Assembly: GCA_947570265.1 (NCBI GenBank)
Contig: CANOUR010000007.1
Span: forward strand, 1 to 61,291
Origin: an uncultured Bacteroidales bacterium
GTDB lineage: Bacteria; Bacteroidota; Bacteroidia; Bacteroidales; Muribaculaceae
Direction: 5' to 3'
DNA: 61,291 nucleotides
Made by a program: the position numbers and the translations under genes. Positions 27,157 to 36,862 of the stretch are shown here, one piece after another (the stretch's first letter is position 1; each line of letters opens with the position of its first letter). The notes beneath the pieces are model-generated. The model did not search any database. It was not told the DNA's origin and saw nothing but the letters and a program-made list of their open reading frames with translations.

Positions 27157-28944
27157 TTACTTCAGCAGTTCTTTGGTGACCTGTGTGCCCTGACGGCGGA
27201 TGAAGATACCACCCGAGGGGTTGTCAACGCGTACGCCCTGCAGGGTGTACCATTCGACGGGTGCGTTGTTGTCGTCAGCGTTCTCGATGTTCTCGATGCC
27301 GACCTGCTGTCCGCCCTTGCCTACGCGGAATGTGATCTGACCCCACTCGTTGCGGTGTATGCGTGTGATGGGCAGCTGCATGTCATAGCCGCTCCAGCTC
27401 TGGAACGAGGGGTTGGTCTGGAATGTGAATTCGGTGTACTCGGTGCCGCGGCGTCCGGGCCATGCGTCGCCCTTGCGGCTCGATGTGCCGTGGCGTCCGT
27501 CAGCCTCGATCAGGTCGATGTACTGGTGTCCGGTGTAGTTGTTGGGGGTGTTCCTTTTCCAGATCGACTCGTTGTAGTCGATGTGCCATACGAGCATGCC
27601 GTCGCCGGGCAGATACTCGTCCCACTTGGTGGCGCGGTTGCGAGCCTCGAACATATAGAATTCGTTCTCTTTGTCGGTCTTGATGTAGATAGCCTCACCA
27701 TGGGGGTTGAGGGTCACTTCACAGTCGCTGTCGACAATGAACGGATCGATCCATCCGAGCGAATAGGCCTCGAATACCGAGTGGAGCGGGGGAGTGAGGC
27801 CGTCGTTGTTGTAGGGGCCGGTGTCCATCACCGACCATTCGCCGGGTGTGTAGATGATCTGGGTGCTGTAGGCTGTGTCGTAGAGGTCGGTCAGGCCGAG
27901 GATGTGGCTGAACTCGTGCACGATCGTGCCGATGCCCATCGGGCGGTCTAATTTTAGCTTGTCATCTTTGACCCACTCGTTGATGCAGTTGTAGCGGTCG
28001 GCTCTCACATCGTCGATGATCAGCTCAACGCCCGCTCCGCTGATATATCCGGCATGAGGCCACACACAATCCTCGCTGCCGCCTGAGGCTTCGCCTTGAC
28101 CGGCATAGATCACGGTGATGTTGTCGATATATCCGTCCTTGTCGGTGTCATAGACCGAGAAATCAGCATCGGTATACTGCTCCGCTACCATCTGCATGCC
28201 TTCGGCAGCCATGATGGCCGGGCGTGCGTCGCCTTGTCCGCCATTGGGGTTGGCGCCATAGAACGCGCGGTTCTGGCTCAGACGTACGGGGCCGTAGACG
28301 TCAAACTCAGGCTCGTATTTGCCTTTCGAGCTGTCATAGAAGAAGTCGCGCGCACTGCCTGTAGCACCATAGTCCGAGAAGCCTTTCTCATTGAACTGGC
28401 GGTTGTAGAAGTCGTGGGCGTCTTCGACAGTGAAAGGCACGTCCTTATATTCCACGAGGATCACGATGGCTTTCTGCTTACCGAGGGTGGGCACGCCGGT
28501 TGTCGACATGAAATTGCCGTTGACCGGGTGATCGCCGTTGGCGCGGCTGTCGGGCACAGCCACCTTGGGCATGCGGGCTGCCTTGTTGGCCTCGCGCTGC
28601 ATGCCGAAGAAGCGCAGGGCGCGCTCGGTGTCGGCGTTGTCGGGCTGTGTGGCCTCGGCGCTGCGCGATGCTGTGGCGCTGAAGGGAATGCCTGTGCTGA
28701 CAAACGGCGTGTTCTCGTCGCCTGCCTTGGCATAATAGAACTGGCCGTCGACTTTCACCAGCGGCTTGTAGTCGTCGGTCGTGTAGTAGAAGCCGTATTC
28801 GTCGCCTACTTTACGCACTTCCACCTGGGTGCCGTCTTTCTGGGTGACCTTGATCAGCCCGGGATAGGCCGGTACGGCCTGCATTGCAGCGGGGACGAGA
28901 AGAGCGGCCGCTGCTGCTAATGTAGTAAGATGAAATTTCTTCAT
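27157..28944 (-). CDS. Secreted M6-family metalloprotease with sorting domain
   Basis: A 595-residue secreted protease. A signal peptide (MKKFHLTTLAAAAALLVPAAMQA) is followed by a propeptide-like region of about 130 residues. The catalytic domain holds the zinc motif HEFSHILGLTD near residue 343 and Ca-binding-type DTDKDGYIDN before it. M6 enzymes include the immune inhibitor A proteases of Bacillus. The last 50 residues (WYTLQGVRVDNPSGGIFIRR) are the same kind of C-terminal sorting domain as in four other proteins here. The ATG at 28944 starts the signal peptide; the open frame extends 16 codons further. Substrates are unknown. Confidence 0.85.
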   Translation of the reverse strand: MKKFHLTTLAAAAALLVPAAMQAVPAYPGLIKVTQKDGTQVEVRKVGDEYGFYYTTDDYKPLVKVDGQFYYAKAGDENTPFVSTGIPFSATASRSAEATQPDNADTERALRFFGMQREANKAARMPKVAVPDSRANGDHPVNGNFMSTTGVPTLGKQKAIVILVEYKDVPFTVEDAHDFYNRQFNEKGFSDYGATGSARDFFYDSSKGKYEPEFDVYGPVRLSQNRAFYGANPNGGQGDARPAIMAAEGMQMVAEQYTDADFSVYDTDKDGYIDNITVIYAGQGEASGGSEDCVWPHAGYISGAGVELIIDDVRADRYNCINEWVKDDKLKLDRPMGIGTIVHEFSHILGLTDLYDTAYSTQIIYTPGEWSVMDTGPYNNDGLTPPLHSVFEAYSLGWIDPFIVDSDCEVTLNPHGEAIYIKTDKENEFYMFEARNRATKWDEYLPGDGMLVWHIDYNESIWKRNTPNNYTGHQYIDLIEADGRHGTSSRKGDAWPGRRGTEYTEFTFQTNPSFQSWSGYDMQLPITRIHRNEWGQITFRVGKGGQQVGIENIENADDNNAPVEWYTLQGVRVDNPSGGIFIRRQGTQVTKELLK

Positions 28945-29046
28945 TGTTGCTGTCAACGATGAGGTGAGTATGATTGATTTTTTTCCTGTCAATATAAAAA
29001 TGATCGTATTACCGCATAGATGTTAGCGCGGACTACAGATTTTACG

Positions 29047-29054
29047 CAAAGTTA
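29047..29054 (-). promoter_or_regulatory. -7 element for the M6 protease gene
   Basis: TAACTTTG on the minus strand, 102 bases before the ATG at 28944. The -33 position is not conserved. Confidence 0.5.
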
Positions 29055-29128
29055 GGCATAAATCTGCTAATTGCAGTCTATCCCCATGCGTTTTTGTAGG
29101 TTTTAGTATTATTTAACCCTCGTCAGCG

Positions 29129-30379
29129 TCAATCTTGTGGCGACACATCTTCCCACACATACAGGCGGTCGGACGGACGTATCTTGGCGGGCACTTTCAC
29201 TGAGAAGCTTTCGCCTTTCACTGTGCGCTCGACCGGCTGTAGCCCTACGCGTATCTCTTCAACCTTGAAAATGAGCGCTCCGGTGACCGGGCCGGTCACC
29301 ACCACTTCGTCGCCTGTGTGCAGTTCGCCGCTTTCCATCAGAAACTCTCCCACACCGAGTTTCGGGAACCAGCGCACGCCTTTGGCGGCGTAACGCTTGG
29401 TGCGTGTGGCGCTCGACCCATATTTCATGCTCCACTCGCCAAGCCGCTGGCCGAGATAGTAGCCGTCCCAGAAACCCCGGTTGAACACTTTCGACAGCTC
29501 GGTGTCCCAGCGGGCGACGCTTTCCTCTGAGTATGTGCCGTCGCATATCGAGGCGAGCGCCTGCGAATAGCATTCGACAGCCGTACGCACATATTCGGCG
29601 CCGCGTGCGCGTCCTTCGATCTTGAACACTGTCACTCCCGCATCGATCATCTTGTTGAGGAAGTGGATTGTCTTCAGGTCTTTGGGCGACATTATATACT
29701 GGTTGTCAATGTCGAGCTCGTCGCCTGTCTCGCGGTCGCGCACGGTGTAGGATCGGCGGCATATCTGGGTGCAGCTGCCACGGTTGGCGCTCGAGTTCAG
29801 CTCATGGAGGCTCAGATAGCATTTGCCCGACACGGCCATGCAGAGCGCGCCGTGGCAGAACATCTCGAGGCGCACCAGTTCGCCGCGCGGGCCGCGTATC
29901 TGCTGCTCGGCTATGGCGCGGTGGATGGCGGCAACCTGTTCGAGCGACAGCTCGCGGGCAAGCACCATCACATCGGCCCATTGCGAGTAGAATCTCACAG
30001 CCTCGATGTTGGTGATGTTGACCTGTGTGGATATGTGCACCTCCACGCCCACGCTGCGGGCATATGTGATCGCGGCCATGTCGGCGGCAATGATGGCGGT
30101 GATGCCGGCCTGACGGGCGGCGTCGATCACCTCGTGGCAGCGCTCAAGCTCGTTGTCGTAGATGACGGTGTTGACAGTCAGATAGGTGCGCACGCCGCGT
30201 GAATTGCATTCGGCTGCTATGTCGCGCAGGTCGTCGAGGGTGAAGTTGACGCTTGAGCGGGCGCGCATGTTGAGTCCCTCCACGCCGAAATACACGGCGT
30301 CGGCTCCGGCGTCGAGGGCGGCGTGGAGCGATTCGCGGCTCCCGACGGGAGCCATCAGTTCAAAATCTTTGCGGTTCAT
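29129..30379 (-). CDS. U32 family peptidase-like tRNA hydroxylation protein (TrhP/YegQ type)
   Basis: A 416-residue protein of the peptidase U32 family. Characterised members (TrhP/YegQ, RlhA) act in RNA hydroxylation rather than proteolysis; TrhP makes 5-hydroxyuridine in tRNA using prephenate. The conserved Cys-rich core is present: EMFCHGALCMAVSGKCYLS, then SANRGSCTQICRRSY near residues 185-225, which probably bind a metal centre. The KIEGRARGAEYV motif follows. The ATG at 30379 overlaps the stop of the preceding gene by four bases and begins the conserved ELMAPVGSRESL. Last gene of the operon that starts at rel. Confidence 0.8.
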   Translation of the reverse strand: MNRKDFELMAPVGSRESLHAALDAGADAVYFGVEGLNMRARSSVNFTLDDLRDIAAECNSRGVRTYLTVNTVIYDNELERCHEVIDAARQAGITAIIAADMAAITYARSVGVEVHISTQVNITNIEAVRFYSQWADVMVLARELSLEQVAAIHRAIAEQQIRGPRGELVRLEMFCHGALCMAVSGKCYLSLHELNSSANRGSCTQICRRSYTVRDRETGDELDIDNQYIMSPKDLKTIHFLNKMIDAGVTVFKIEGRARGAEYVRTAVECYSQALASICDGTYSEESVARWDTELSKVFNRGFWDGYYLGQRLGEWSMKYGSSATRTKRYAAKGVRWFPKLGVGEFLMESGELHTGDEVVVTGPVTGALIFKVEEIRVGLQPVERTVKGESFSVKVPAKIRPSDRLYVWEDVSPQD

Positions 30380-31092
30380 TCGGTTTCGTCGGGATGTTTG
30401 CGGTAATATTCCTCCAGCATGTGATGGATATTGAAGTAAAAGCCGCCGAGGCGGCGTCCGGAGGCATCGGTGACGGTGATATATTCGTAGTATGGATCGT
30501 AGAACACGTGGTCGTCGACAAAATAGTTCATCATGTTGAGCAGCACATACTCGTGCTGCGGGTCGATGACATACCATGCGTGATCCTCATCCTCGCCCGT
30601 GCCGGTCGACACGATCGCCATCAGCAGATAGTTGAGCTTATATTGCCATATCTTGGCCAGATTTGTCTGTCCCTTTTCGCGCAGGGCATTGGTCATCATC
30701 ATCATCTGCCTCAGGTCGAATGGATTGTCGTCGAGTGCCCGCCGGGCATTGGCTATGATGCTGTCGCACATCTCGCGCGATGGCTTGCCTGTGGGGTTGT
30801 AGGTCAGCGGATGGTCGCCGCTGCGGTAGGGCGAGTAATCTTCCTGAAATGTGTAGCCGAGATACAGACGGCGGAATTTGTCGAGCTTCATCACGGTGTC
30901 GTTGCGCTCGAATTCTTCCATCAGACGCGGGTAGTAGTAGGGCGACGTCCGGTCGTGTGTCTCGCGTCTGATCTGCTCCATGTCGGGCTTCTCGCGTTTT
31001 AGCTCGGGCAATATGCCTCCCTGCGCCATGGCGGCGATGGAGATGAGGGCTATCGCGATCGAGGTGAGTATGCGTCGTGTCGTCATCGTCAT
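30376..31092 (-). CDS. DUF4919 exported protein
   Basis: A 238-residue protein with a signal peptide (RRILTSIAIALISIAAMAQG). The body contains RLYLGYTFQEDYSPYRSG, two helical segments typical of a short TPR-like repeat (residues about 110-160) and the C-terminal ITVTDASGRRLGGFYFNIHHMLE. This matches the DUF4919 family of Bacteroidetes, which has no known function. The ATG at 31092 shares one base with the upstream stop (TGATG), and the next gene overlaps by four bases, so translation is coupled across three genes. Confidence 0.72.
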   Translation of the reverse strand: MTMTTRRILTSIAIALISIAAMAQGGILPELKREKPDMEQIRRETHDRTSPYYYPRLMEEFERNDTVMKLDKFRRLYLGYTFQEDYSPYRSGDHPLTYNPTGKPSREMCDSIIANARRALDDNPFDLRQMMMMTNALREKGQTNLAKIWQYKLNYLLMAIVSTGTGEDEDHAWYVIDPQHEYVLLNMMNYFVDDHVFYDPYYEYITVTDASGRRLGGFYFNIHHMLEEYYRKHPDETE

Positions 31093-31586
31093 CAGAGTGT
31101 GTTGAGGATGATATTGAGCGCCTCGCTTACGGTGATCGCCGACATCGAGATCGTCACCACGGCCGGCAGACCTTTGGCACACAGGTATTGCACGAATTCG
31201 GGCGATGGAAACCGCAGCCCGCGTCCCTGAGGTGTGAAGCAATAGGCCACGCCGCCGAGCATTGCGCCCAATGCGGCTCCGGCCACCATCCAGGGACGTG
31301 AGATCAGATAGCCGATGAATATGCCTGCCAGCGCACCCCCGGCTATATATCCCGTGCCGCGCCGGCTTTTGGCGACAGCCTCGGGCAGTATCTTGTTGAG
31401 TGCCATGGCGAGGATGGCGGTCACGCTCCACATGATTAGCGTGGTGGTGCCTGCCGGGGTGGGCAGCGCGAACCATGCCAGCAGCATCGCAGCCATGGCC
31501 GGAGCGGCGCTCCAGCGCCATGGCACGAAGCATAGCGCTATGGCCACGATGGCCAGCAGTATGGCGAGTGAAAGAAGTATTGTCAT
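31092..31586 (-). CDS. Small integral membrane protein of unknown function
   Basis: A 164-residue hydrophobic protein with about five membrane segments. A glycine-rich pair (AGGALAGIFIGYL and AGAALGAMLGGVA) looks like a glycine zipper. An amphipathic link (TPQGRGLRFPSPEFVQYL) precedes the last segment, TISMSAITVSEALNIIL. I do not recognise the family. It starts 66 bases after the 7TM-HD gene and overlaps the DUF4919 gene by one base. Confidence 0.6.
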   Translation of the reverse strand: MTILLSLAILLAIVAIALCFVPWRWSAAPAMAAMLLAWFALPTPAGTTTLIMWSVTAILAMALNKILPEAVAKSRRGTGYIAGGALAGIFIGYLISRPWMVAGAALGAMLGGVAYCFTPQGRGLRFPSPEFVQYLCAKGLPAVVTISMSAITVSEALNIILNTL

Positions 31587-31652
31587 GATCTGTTCATTTT
31601 CGGTTTGTTGTGAAACTCCTTTTGCTTATCTGAAGAACGCCGGGGAGTGGTG

Positions 31653-33719
31653 TCATGTTGCGGTCGGAGAGTCCTTTTTGTTCTCGGGATATGATATGCG
31701 CGAGTGATACATGGTGCGAAGGCGTGATGCAAACACTTCCTTGATCGTCTTCACGTCGCGGAATGAAAGCTCCGAGTCGTTGTGCAGCCCCTCGCTCACC
31801 TGGGCGTCTACGATGCGGTTGACCAAAGCCGATATCGCTTCGGGAGAGTGCTCGGTGAGCGACCGCGACGCCGCTTCGACGGCATCGGCCATCATCAATA
31901 TCGAGGTCTCGCGGCTGCGGGGATTCGGCCCGGGATAAGTGAACGGCGCAGGGTCGACATCCTCGTCGGGGTGGGCGTTGCAGTAGGTGTTGTAGAAGTA
32001 TTTTGCTTTGCCACGGCCGTGGTGTTCGGATATGAAATCGCGAATGGTTGCCGGCAGCTTGGCTTTGTCGGCCATCTTGAGCCCCTCGGTGATGTGTCCG
32101 ATCACTATGCGGGCGCTCTGCAGCGGGTCGAGGGCGTCGTGGGGATTGACACCGTGCTGGTTTTCGGTGTAGAATGCCGGATTCCGGGTCTTGCCGATGT
32201 CGTGGTAGAGCGCTCCTGCTCTGACCAGCTGCACATTGGCGCCTATGCGCGATGCCGCGGCCGACGCCAGATTGCTCACCGACATGGAGTGCTGGAACGT
32301 GCCGGGACATTCCTCCGACAGCTCTCGGAGCAACTGATTGTTGATGTCGCATAGCTCAACGAGGGTCACACGCGAGGTGAAACCAAACAGCTTCTCGAAG
32401 ATAAAGAGCAATATGTAGGCAAACGAGACAAGAACGGCGTTGATGCCGAAATATCCGAACATGCGGCTCGACAGTTGATCAATCGATCCGTTCTGCATCA
32501 CTTCGATGGCAATGTATGCCAGGCAATAGGCTATGAAGACCAGCACGGCTGTGCGTATCAGCTGCGAGCGTTTCGACAGATCTTTGATCGAGTCGATGGC
32601 GACAGTGCCGGCAATGAACTGCATGAAAATGAACTCGAGCGGGAAGACGGCGATGGCCGCAGCCACAAGCACCTGTATCAGGTGAAGGAAAAATGCCGTC
32701 CGCGAATCGAGGAAGATCACCGTCATTATCGGCACCATCGTGAACGGCACGATATAGAGTCCCGAGGTGAATGCCGTTGCCATTGTGTAGGCGAAGAATG
32801 TGAAGCCTACGAGCAGCAGCATCAGGAATGCGAGGATTTTGTGATTGTCGAAATAGGCCGGACGGAACACCGCGAGGTAGAGATACAGCACCCCGAGCGA
32901 CAGCAGCAGATAGAGTGCCTGTCCCGCTACGGGATAGTAGTGGTCGCTCACAGAGCCTGCTCCGCGCTCATCGGCAAGCTCTTCGTAGGTCTGTAGCACC
33001 ATTGCCAGCTGGGGAGTGACGATGTCGCCCTTGTCGATCACACGCTCGCCCTGCTGTATCACGCCAATGGGCGCCATGGCTTTCTGGTAGATCTCGTTGA
33101 GCAACCGGCCGGTCTCTGCCGAGTCGATGGTGATGTTGGGCTGAAGCACCTCATGGGGTCGGGTCTTGGCGAGGGCGGCGCGCATGCGCGGGTCGTTGAA
33201 CACCGAGTCGAGACGGGTGTAGGCCTGACGTGCCGACAGAAAGTCGGCGGTTGGTGTCGACATTGCCACGTTGTCGTGGATAAACCTCACGGCGGGCAGA
33301 CGTCCGGCATGGATGTCGGCATAGGTCTCGCGCGACACCACGCCGTTGTCGTAGATTTTCTTCACCTCCGAGAGCAACCGATTGCGCTCGTTCTGTGTCA
33401 GATCAAGTCCGGCCGTCGATGATAGGCGCCGGGCGTAGTCTGCCACCATGGTGCGCTCGATGGTTAGGTCGCGCTTGTAGACCGGCTCAAACACACGGTC
33501 GATGCTGTCGCGCACGGCCTTGGCGCTCACCGAGTCGAGCTTCACGGGGATGTCGAACGGTGCGGTCAGCAGCGAGTAGGTCCACGGGCGGTTCATCTCA
33601 TAGGTGTAGTGGTTCTCCGATTCTTTCGGAAGAAACAGTAGCAGGAGCACCATCGCGGCCAGAAACAGTCCGCTCTTGAAGATGATGCTGTTGCGGCGTG
33701 AGATCTTTTCGTCTGTCAT
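31653..33719 (-). CDS. 7TM-HD membrane phosphodiesterase (PgpH-like)
   Basis: A 688-residue inner-membrane protein. One transmembrane helix (SGLFLAAMVLLLLFL) leads to an extracytoplasmic 7TMR-HDED domain (residues about 50-260). Seven transmembrane helices follow (about 270-460), then a cytoplasmic HD domain. The HD residues are intact: FQHSMSVSNL, LYHDIGKTRNP, GHITEG, SEHHGRG and MMADAVEAASR. Listeria PgpH with this layout hydrolyses cyclic di-AMP; I infer the same here. The ATG at 33719 is preferred; one at 33743 would overlap rel by 11 bases. It is 13 bases downstream of rel, which links the two nucleotide signals. Confidence 0.85.
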   Translation of the reverse strand: MTDEKISRRNSIIFKSGLFLAAMVLLLLFLPKESENHYTYEMNRPWTYSLLTAPFDIPVKLDSVSAKAVRDSIDRVFEPVYKRDLTIERTMVADYARRLSSTAGLDLTQNERNRLLSEVKKIYDNGVVSRETYADIHAGRLPAVRFIHDNVAMSTPTADFLSARQAYTRLDSVFNDPRMRAALAKTRPHEVLQPNITIDSAETGRLLNEIYQKAMAPIGVIQQGERVIDKGDIVTPQLAMVLQTYEELADERGAGSVSDHYYPVAGQALYLLLSLGVLYLYLAVFRPAYFDNHKILAFLMLLLVGFTFFAYTMATAFTSGLYIVPFTMVPIMTVIFLDSRTAFFLHLIQVLVAAAIAVFPLEFIFMQFIAGTVAIDSIKDLSKRSQLIRTAVLVFIAYCLAYIAIEVMQNGSIDQLSSRMFGYFGINAVLVSFAYILLFIFEKLFGFTSRVTLVELCDINNQLLRELSEECPGTFQHSMSVSNLASAAASRIGANVQLVRAGALYHDIGKTRNPAFYTENQHGVNPHDALDPLQSARIVIGHITEGLKMADKAKLPATIRDFISEHHGRGKAKYFYNTYCNAHPDEDVDPAPFTYPGPNPRSRETSILMMADAVEAASRSLTEHSPEAISALVNRIVDAQVSEGLHNDSELSFRDVKTIKEVFASRLRTMYHSRISYPENKKDSPTAT

Positions 33720-33732
33720 AGTGGTCGGTATG

Positions 33733-36036
33733 TCATGATACACGTGTGGCGCGCTGCACGCCGTTTAGACGCCTTATCTTGGCGCAAAGCTGCTCTACGA
33801 CTGCCGTATCGGCCACGAGCACTTTGAGGTCGGCGGTGAACACTTCGTTCTGGGCTGATATGTTCAGACCGCGTATGTCAATGTTGAGCTGTGTCGATAT
33901 GGTGTGGATTAGCTCCTGGAGTATGCCGTGGCGGTCGATGCCCTCGACATGCACGAGCGCCGGGAATGTGGTGGTGTCCTTCACCTCCCAGCGGGTGGCT
34001 ACGATGCGCGGGCCGAATCCTGCTTTGAGCATCTGCGCGCGCGGGCAGGTCAGGGCGTGCACCTCCACTTCGCCGTTGTCGTTGATATAGCCCATCACGT
34101 CGTCGCCCGGCAGCGGGTTGCAGCAGGGTGCCATTATGTAGTTGGCGTGTCCGCTGTCGTTGCGCAGCACATAGGTCTCTTTGGTGTTGATCTTGGGTCG
34201 CTGAGGCTGTGGTGTCTTTGACGCGGCGGCTGCCGGAAGCGCGTTTTTCTGTTTTTTGCGTTTGTCGCTGCCCAGATGGAAAAGTTTGCTCAGGAACGAT
34301 TGCTTGGCACGTTCGCTCTTGTTGTCGAAGAAGTCGTCGAGCGACACTTCGTCGGTGGCGAGTTTCACAAACAGCTCTTCGCGCGAAGGTATGTGCAGCT
34401 GTCCGAGAATCTTGGTTAGGGTTTCGTTGACCTGCGGCACCCCTTTCGAGGCAAGGAAGTCGTTGAATATCTTCTGTCCTTTCTCGATCACCGGCTGCTG
34501 CATCTTGCGCAGAGCCTGGCGCAGCGATGTCTTGGCTTTGGCCGTGACCAGAAAAGATGCCCATTCGGCATGTGGATGCTGGCTCTGTGAGGTGAGCACT
34601 TCCACTTGGTCGCCGCTGTTGAGCTTGTGGCTCAGGGGCACGAGCTTGTGATTGACCTTGCCGGCGATGCACTTTGCGCCGATCTGAGAGTGCAGCTCGA
34701 ATGCCACGTCGAGCACTGTCGCTCCCATGGGCAGTGTGATCAGTTCGCCTTTGGGGGTGAACACCACTATCTCCGACGAGAACAGGTTGAGTTTCAGGGT
34801 GTCGAGAAAATCGATGGCATTGGGATCGGGATCGTCGAGGATATCCTTGATGGTGCGCAGCCACACGTTAAGTTCGCTCTCCTCGTCGCTCTCGCCGATC
34901 TTGTATTTCCAGTGGGCGGCAAAGCCTTTCTCGGCGATCTCGTCCATGCGGCGCGAGCGTATCTGCACCTCCACCCAGTTTCCCGCAGGGCCCATCAGTG
35001 TGACATGCAGCGCCTGATAGCCGTTGGCCTTGGGTGTGGTGATCCAGTCGCGGGTGCGCTCGGGATGCGGGCGGTAGAGGTCGGTGATGGCCGAATATAT
35101 CTTCCAGCACATCTGCTTTTCCTGTGCCTGATCATCGCAGTCGAAGATTATGCGCATGGCATAGAGGTCATACACCTCCTCAAACGGTATGTGCTTCGTC
35201 TCCATCTTGCGCCATATGGAGTATACGCTCTTCATGCGTGCCTTGGCTTCGAATGTCAGACCCATGTCGGTCAATATGCGGCGTATGGGTGCGGCGAAAT
35301 CGTTGTACACCCTGTCGCGGCTCGCTTCCGATGCGGCAATGAGGTCAGAGATGCGTTCGTAGGCGGCCGGATGCTCATACTTGAAGCTCAGATCCTCAAG
35401 CTCTGTCTTGATGGCGAACAGGCCGAGGCGGTGAGCCAGTGGAGCGTAGATATAGAGGGTCTCGCCCGCGATCTTGTACTGTTTGTTGGGAGCCATCGAC
35501 CCTAAGGTGCGCATGTTGTGAAGACGGTCGGCCATCTTGATCAGCACCACGCGGATGTCCTCGCTCATGGTCAGCAGCAGCTTGCGGAAATTCTCGGCCT
35601 GCAGCGACGCTTTGTCGCCGAAGATGCCGCCCGATATTTTTGTGAGACCGGCCACGAGCTGCGCTATTTTCTTGCCGAAATGACTCTCTATGTCGCCGAC
35701 GGTATAGTCGGTGTCCTCAACCACATCGTGGAGCAGCGCCGCGCATATCGATGTCGAGCCGAGTCCGATTTCCTGACTGGCTATTTTGGCTACTGCTATA
35801 GGATGGAGTATGTATGGCTCGCCCGACCGGCGGCGTATGCCTTTGTGCGCCTCCTTGGCGAAGTTAAACGCACGTTCGACAATCTCGACTTTCTTGCGGT
35901 GGTTGCTCGCAAGATAGCCGTCGAGCACATCGCGGAATTCGGCTTCGATCAATGCGTCTTCCTCTGGCGTGGTGAACATGTGGGCTTTGGTGTCGGCAGC
36001 CTTGCCCTGAGCGTTTTTGTCGGTTGGTTTATCCAT
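33733..36036 (-). CDS. rel: Bifunctional (p)ppGpp synthetase/hydrolase, RelA/SpoT family
   Basis: A 767-residue long RSH enzyme that makes and degrades (p)ppGpp. The HD hydrolase domain (residues about 35-190) keeps the key LLHDVVEDT motif. The synthetase domain (about 250-380) has YDLYAMRIIFDC and NGYQALHVTLMGP, so both activities should be present. A TGS domain follows (IVVFTPKGELITLP near 420), and a C-terminal ACT domain ends the protein (HVEGIDRHGILQELIHTI). The ATG at 36036 starts the MDKPTDKN N-terminus; 13 further in-frame codons lie upstream. A promoter with -33 and -7 elements is visible. First gene of a five-gene operon. Confidence 0.94.
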   Translation of the reverse strand: MDKPTDKNAQGKAADTKAHMFTTPEEDALIEAEFRDVLDGYLASNHRKKVEIVERAFNFAKEAHKGIRRRSGEPYILHPIAVAKIASQEIGLGSTSICAALLHDVVEDTDYTVGDIESHFGKKIAQLVAGLTKISGGIFGDKASLQAENFRKLLLTMSEDIRVVLIKMADRLHNMRTLGSMAPNKQYKIAGETLYIYAPLAHRLGLFAIKTELEDLSFKYEHPAAYERISDLIAASEASRDRVYNDFAAPIRRILTDMGLTFEAKARMKSVYSIWRKMETKHIPFEEVYDLYAMRIIFDCDDQAQEKQMCWKIYSAITDLYRPHPERTRDWITTPKANGYQALHVTLMGPAGNWVEVQIRSRRMDEIAEKGFAAHWKYKIGESDEESELNVWLRTIKDILDDPDPNAIDFLDTLKLNLFSSEIVVFTPKGELITLPMGATVLDVAFELHSQIGAKCIAGKVNHKLVPLSHKLNSGDQVEVLTSQSQHPHAEWASFLVTAKAKTSLRQALRKMQQPVIEKGQKIFNDFLASKGVPQVNETLTKILGQLHIPSREELFVKLATDEVSLDDFFDNKSERAKQSFLSKLFHLGSDKRKKQKNALPAAAASKTPQPQRPKINTKETYVLRNDSGHANYIMAPCCNPLPGDDVMGYINDNGEVEVHALTCPRAQMLKAGFGPRIVATRWEVKDTTTFPALVHVEGIDRHGILQELIHTISTQLNIDIRGLNISAQNEVFTADLKVLVADTAVVEQLCAKIRRLNGVQRATRVS

Positions 36037-36063
36037 ATCGGTGCAGTCTATGGCAGTAAACCA

Positions 36064-36095
36064 CAAAAATAGCAAACACGCACCATTCTTCCAAA
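36064..36095 (-). promoter_or_regulatory. rel operon promoter (-33/-7)
   Basis: On the minus strand TTTG (36095-36092) and TATTTTTG (36071-36064) are 20 bases apart, close to the consensus layout. It lies 27 bases before the ATG. Confidence 0.65.
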
Positions 36096-36136
36096 AAAAT
36101 CTTTCCGCACAGATCTCGGTGGACTGTGACTGTCGG

Positions 36137-36862
36137 TCAGATCAGAGCCGCTACTTCCTTGAATGCGTAGGTCGAGGTGTGGCCGTCGCGGTGTGCGAGG
36201 GTGAGATGGCCCGTCAGAGCCACGTCGGCTATCCTCGCCTCGAATGGCTCGCCGCCTGGTTCGGCATAGAGATGGAATCCGTCGCGGCGCCACAGACGCT
36301 CCATATAGTGTGAATGGCATGCACGGCACATGGCAGCGTTGTCGATGACCCGCTGAGCGACCTTCCGCGAGATTTCGCCGACATCATGATCCTGTGATGT
36401 GAGCTGGTGTAGCGACACCGGATTGGGAGCGTCACTGAAAAACCGTTTCTGATTGATATTAAGCCCTATCCCGGCTATCGAGTGGCATATCTCGGTCGAC
36501 GATATGCGGTTTTCGATCAGTATGCCGCATATCTTGCGGTCGCCCACATATATGTCGTTGGGCCATTTCACTTCGGCACGCATGCCGGAGGGGAGGTATG
36601 CGTCGAGTGTCTCGGCCACGGCGAGAGCCACAGCCTCGCTTATGGCGAACTGTTCACGCGGGGCGACTCCGTCTGGCCGTATGAGCACCGACATGGTCAC
36701 ATTCTCTCCCGGAGCGCTTTCCCACGTGTTTCCACGCTGTCCGCGGCCCGATGTCTGCGCCGTGCAGCTCACCACGGTGCCATGCGGTGCCCCTTCGGCC
36801 GCGAGCCGCGCAAGCTCGCTGTTGGTCGATGCCAGTTCAGAATAGTGATGGAAATGTATCAT
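36137..36862 (-). CDS. birA: Biotin--[acetyl-CoA-carboxylase] ligase, monofunctional
   Basis: A 241-residue biotin protein ligase that activates biotin with ATP and attaches it to carboxylase carrier proteins. The biotinyl-AMP motif SGRGQRGNTWES is near residues 38-49. KWPNDIYVGDRKICGILIEN follows near 100-119. There is no N-terminal helix-turn-helix, so it is not a repressor. The first codons overlap the end of the Imm17-like gene by 26 bases. Last gene of the aroA operon. Confidence 0.93.
   Translation of the reverse strand: MIHFHHYSELASTNSELARLAAEGAPHGTVVSCTAQTSGRGQRGNTWESAPGENVTMSVLIRPDGVAPREQFAISEAVALAVAETLDAYLPSGMRAEVKWPNDIYVGDRKICGILIENRISSTEICHSIAGIGLNINQKRFFSDAPNPVSLHQLTSQDHDVGEISRKVAQRVIDNAAMCRACHSHYMERLWRRDGFHLYAEPGGEPFEARIADVALTGHLTLAHRDGHTSTYAFKEVAALI

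Noticed and set aside
33878-34864. A 328-codon frame overlapping rel
   Set aside because: Arg/His/Gln-rich shadow of the rel gene in another frame.
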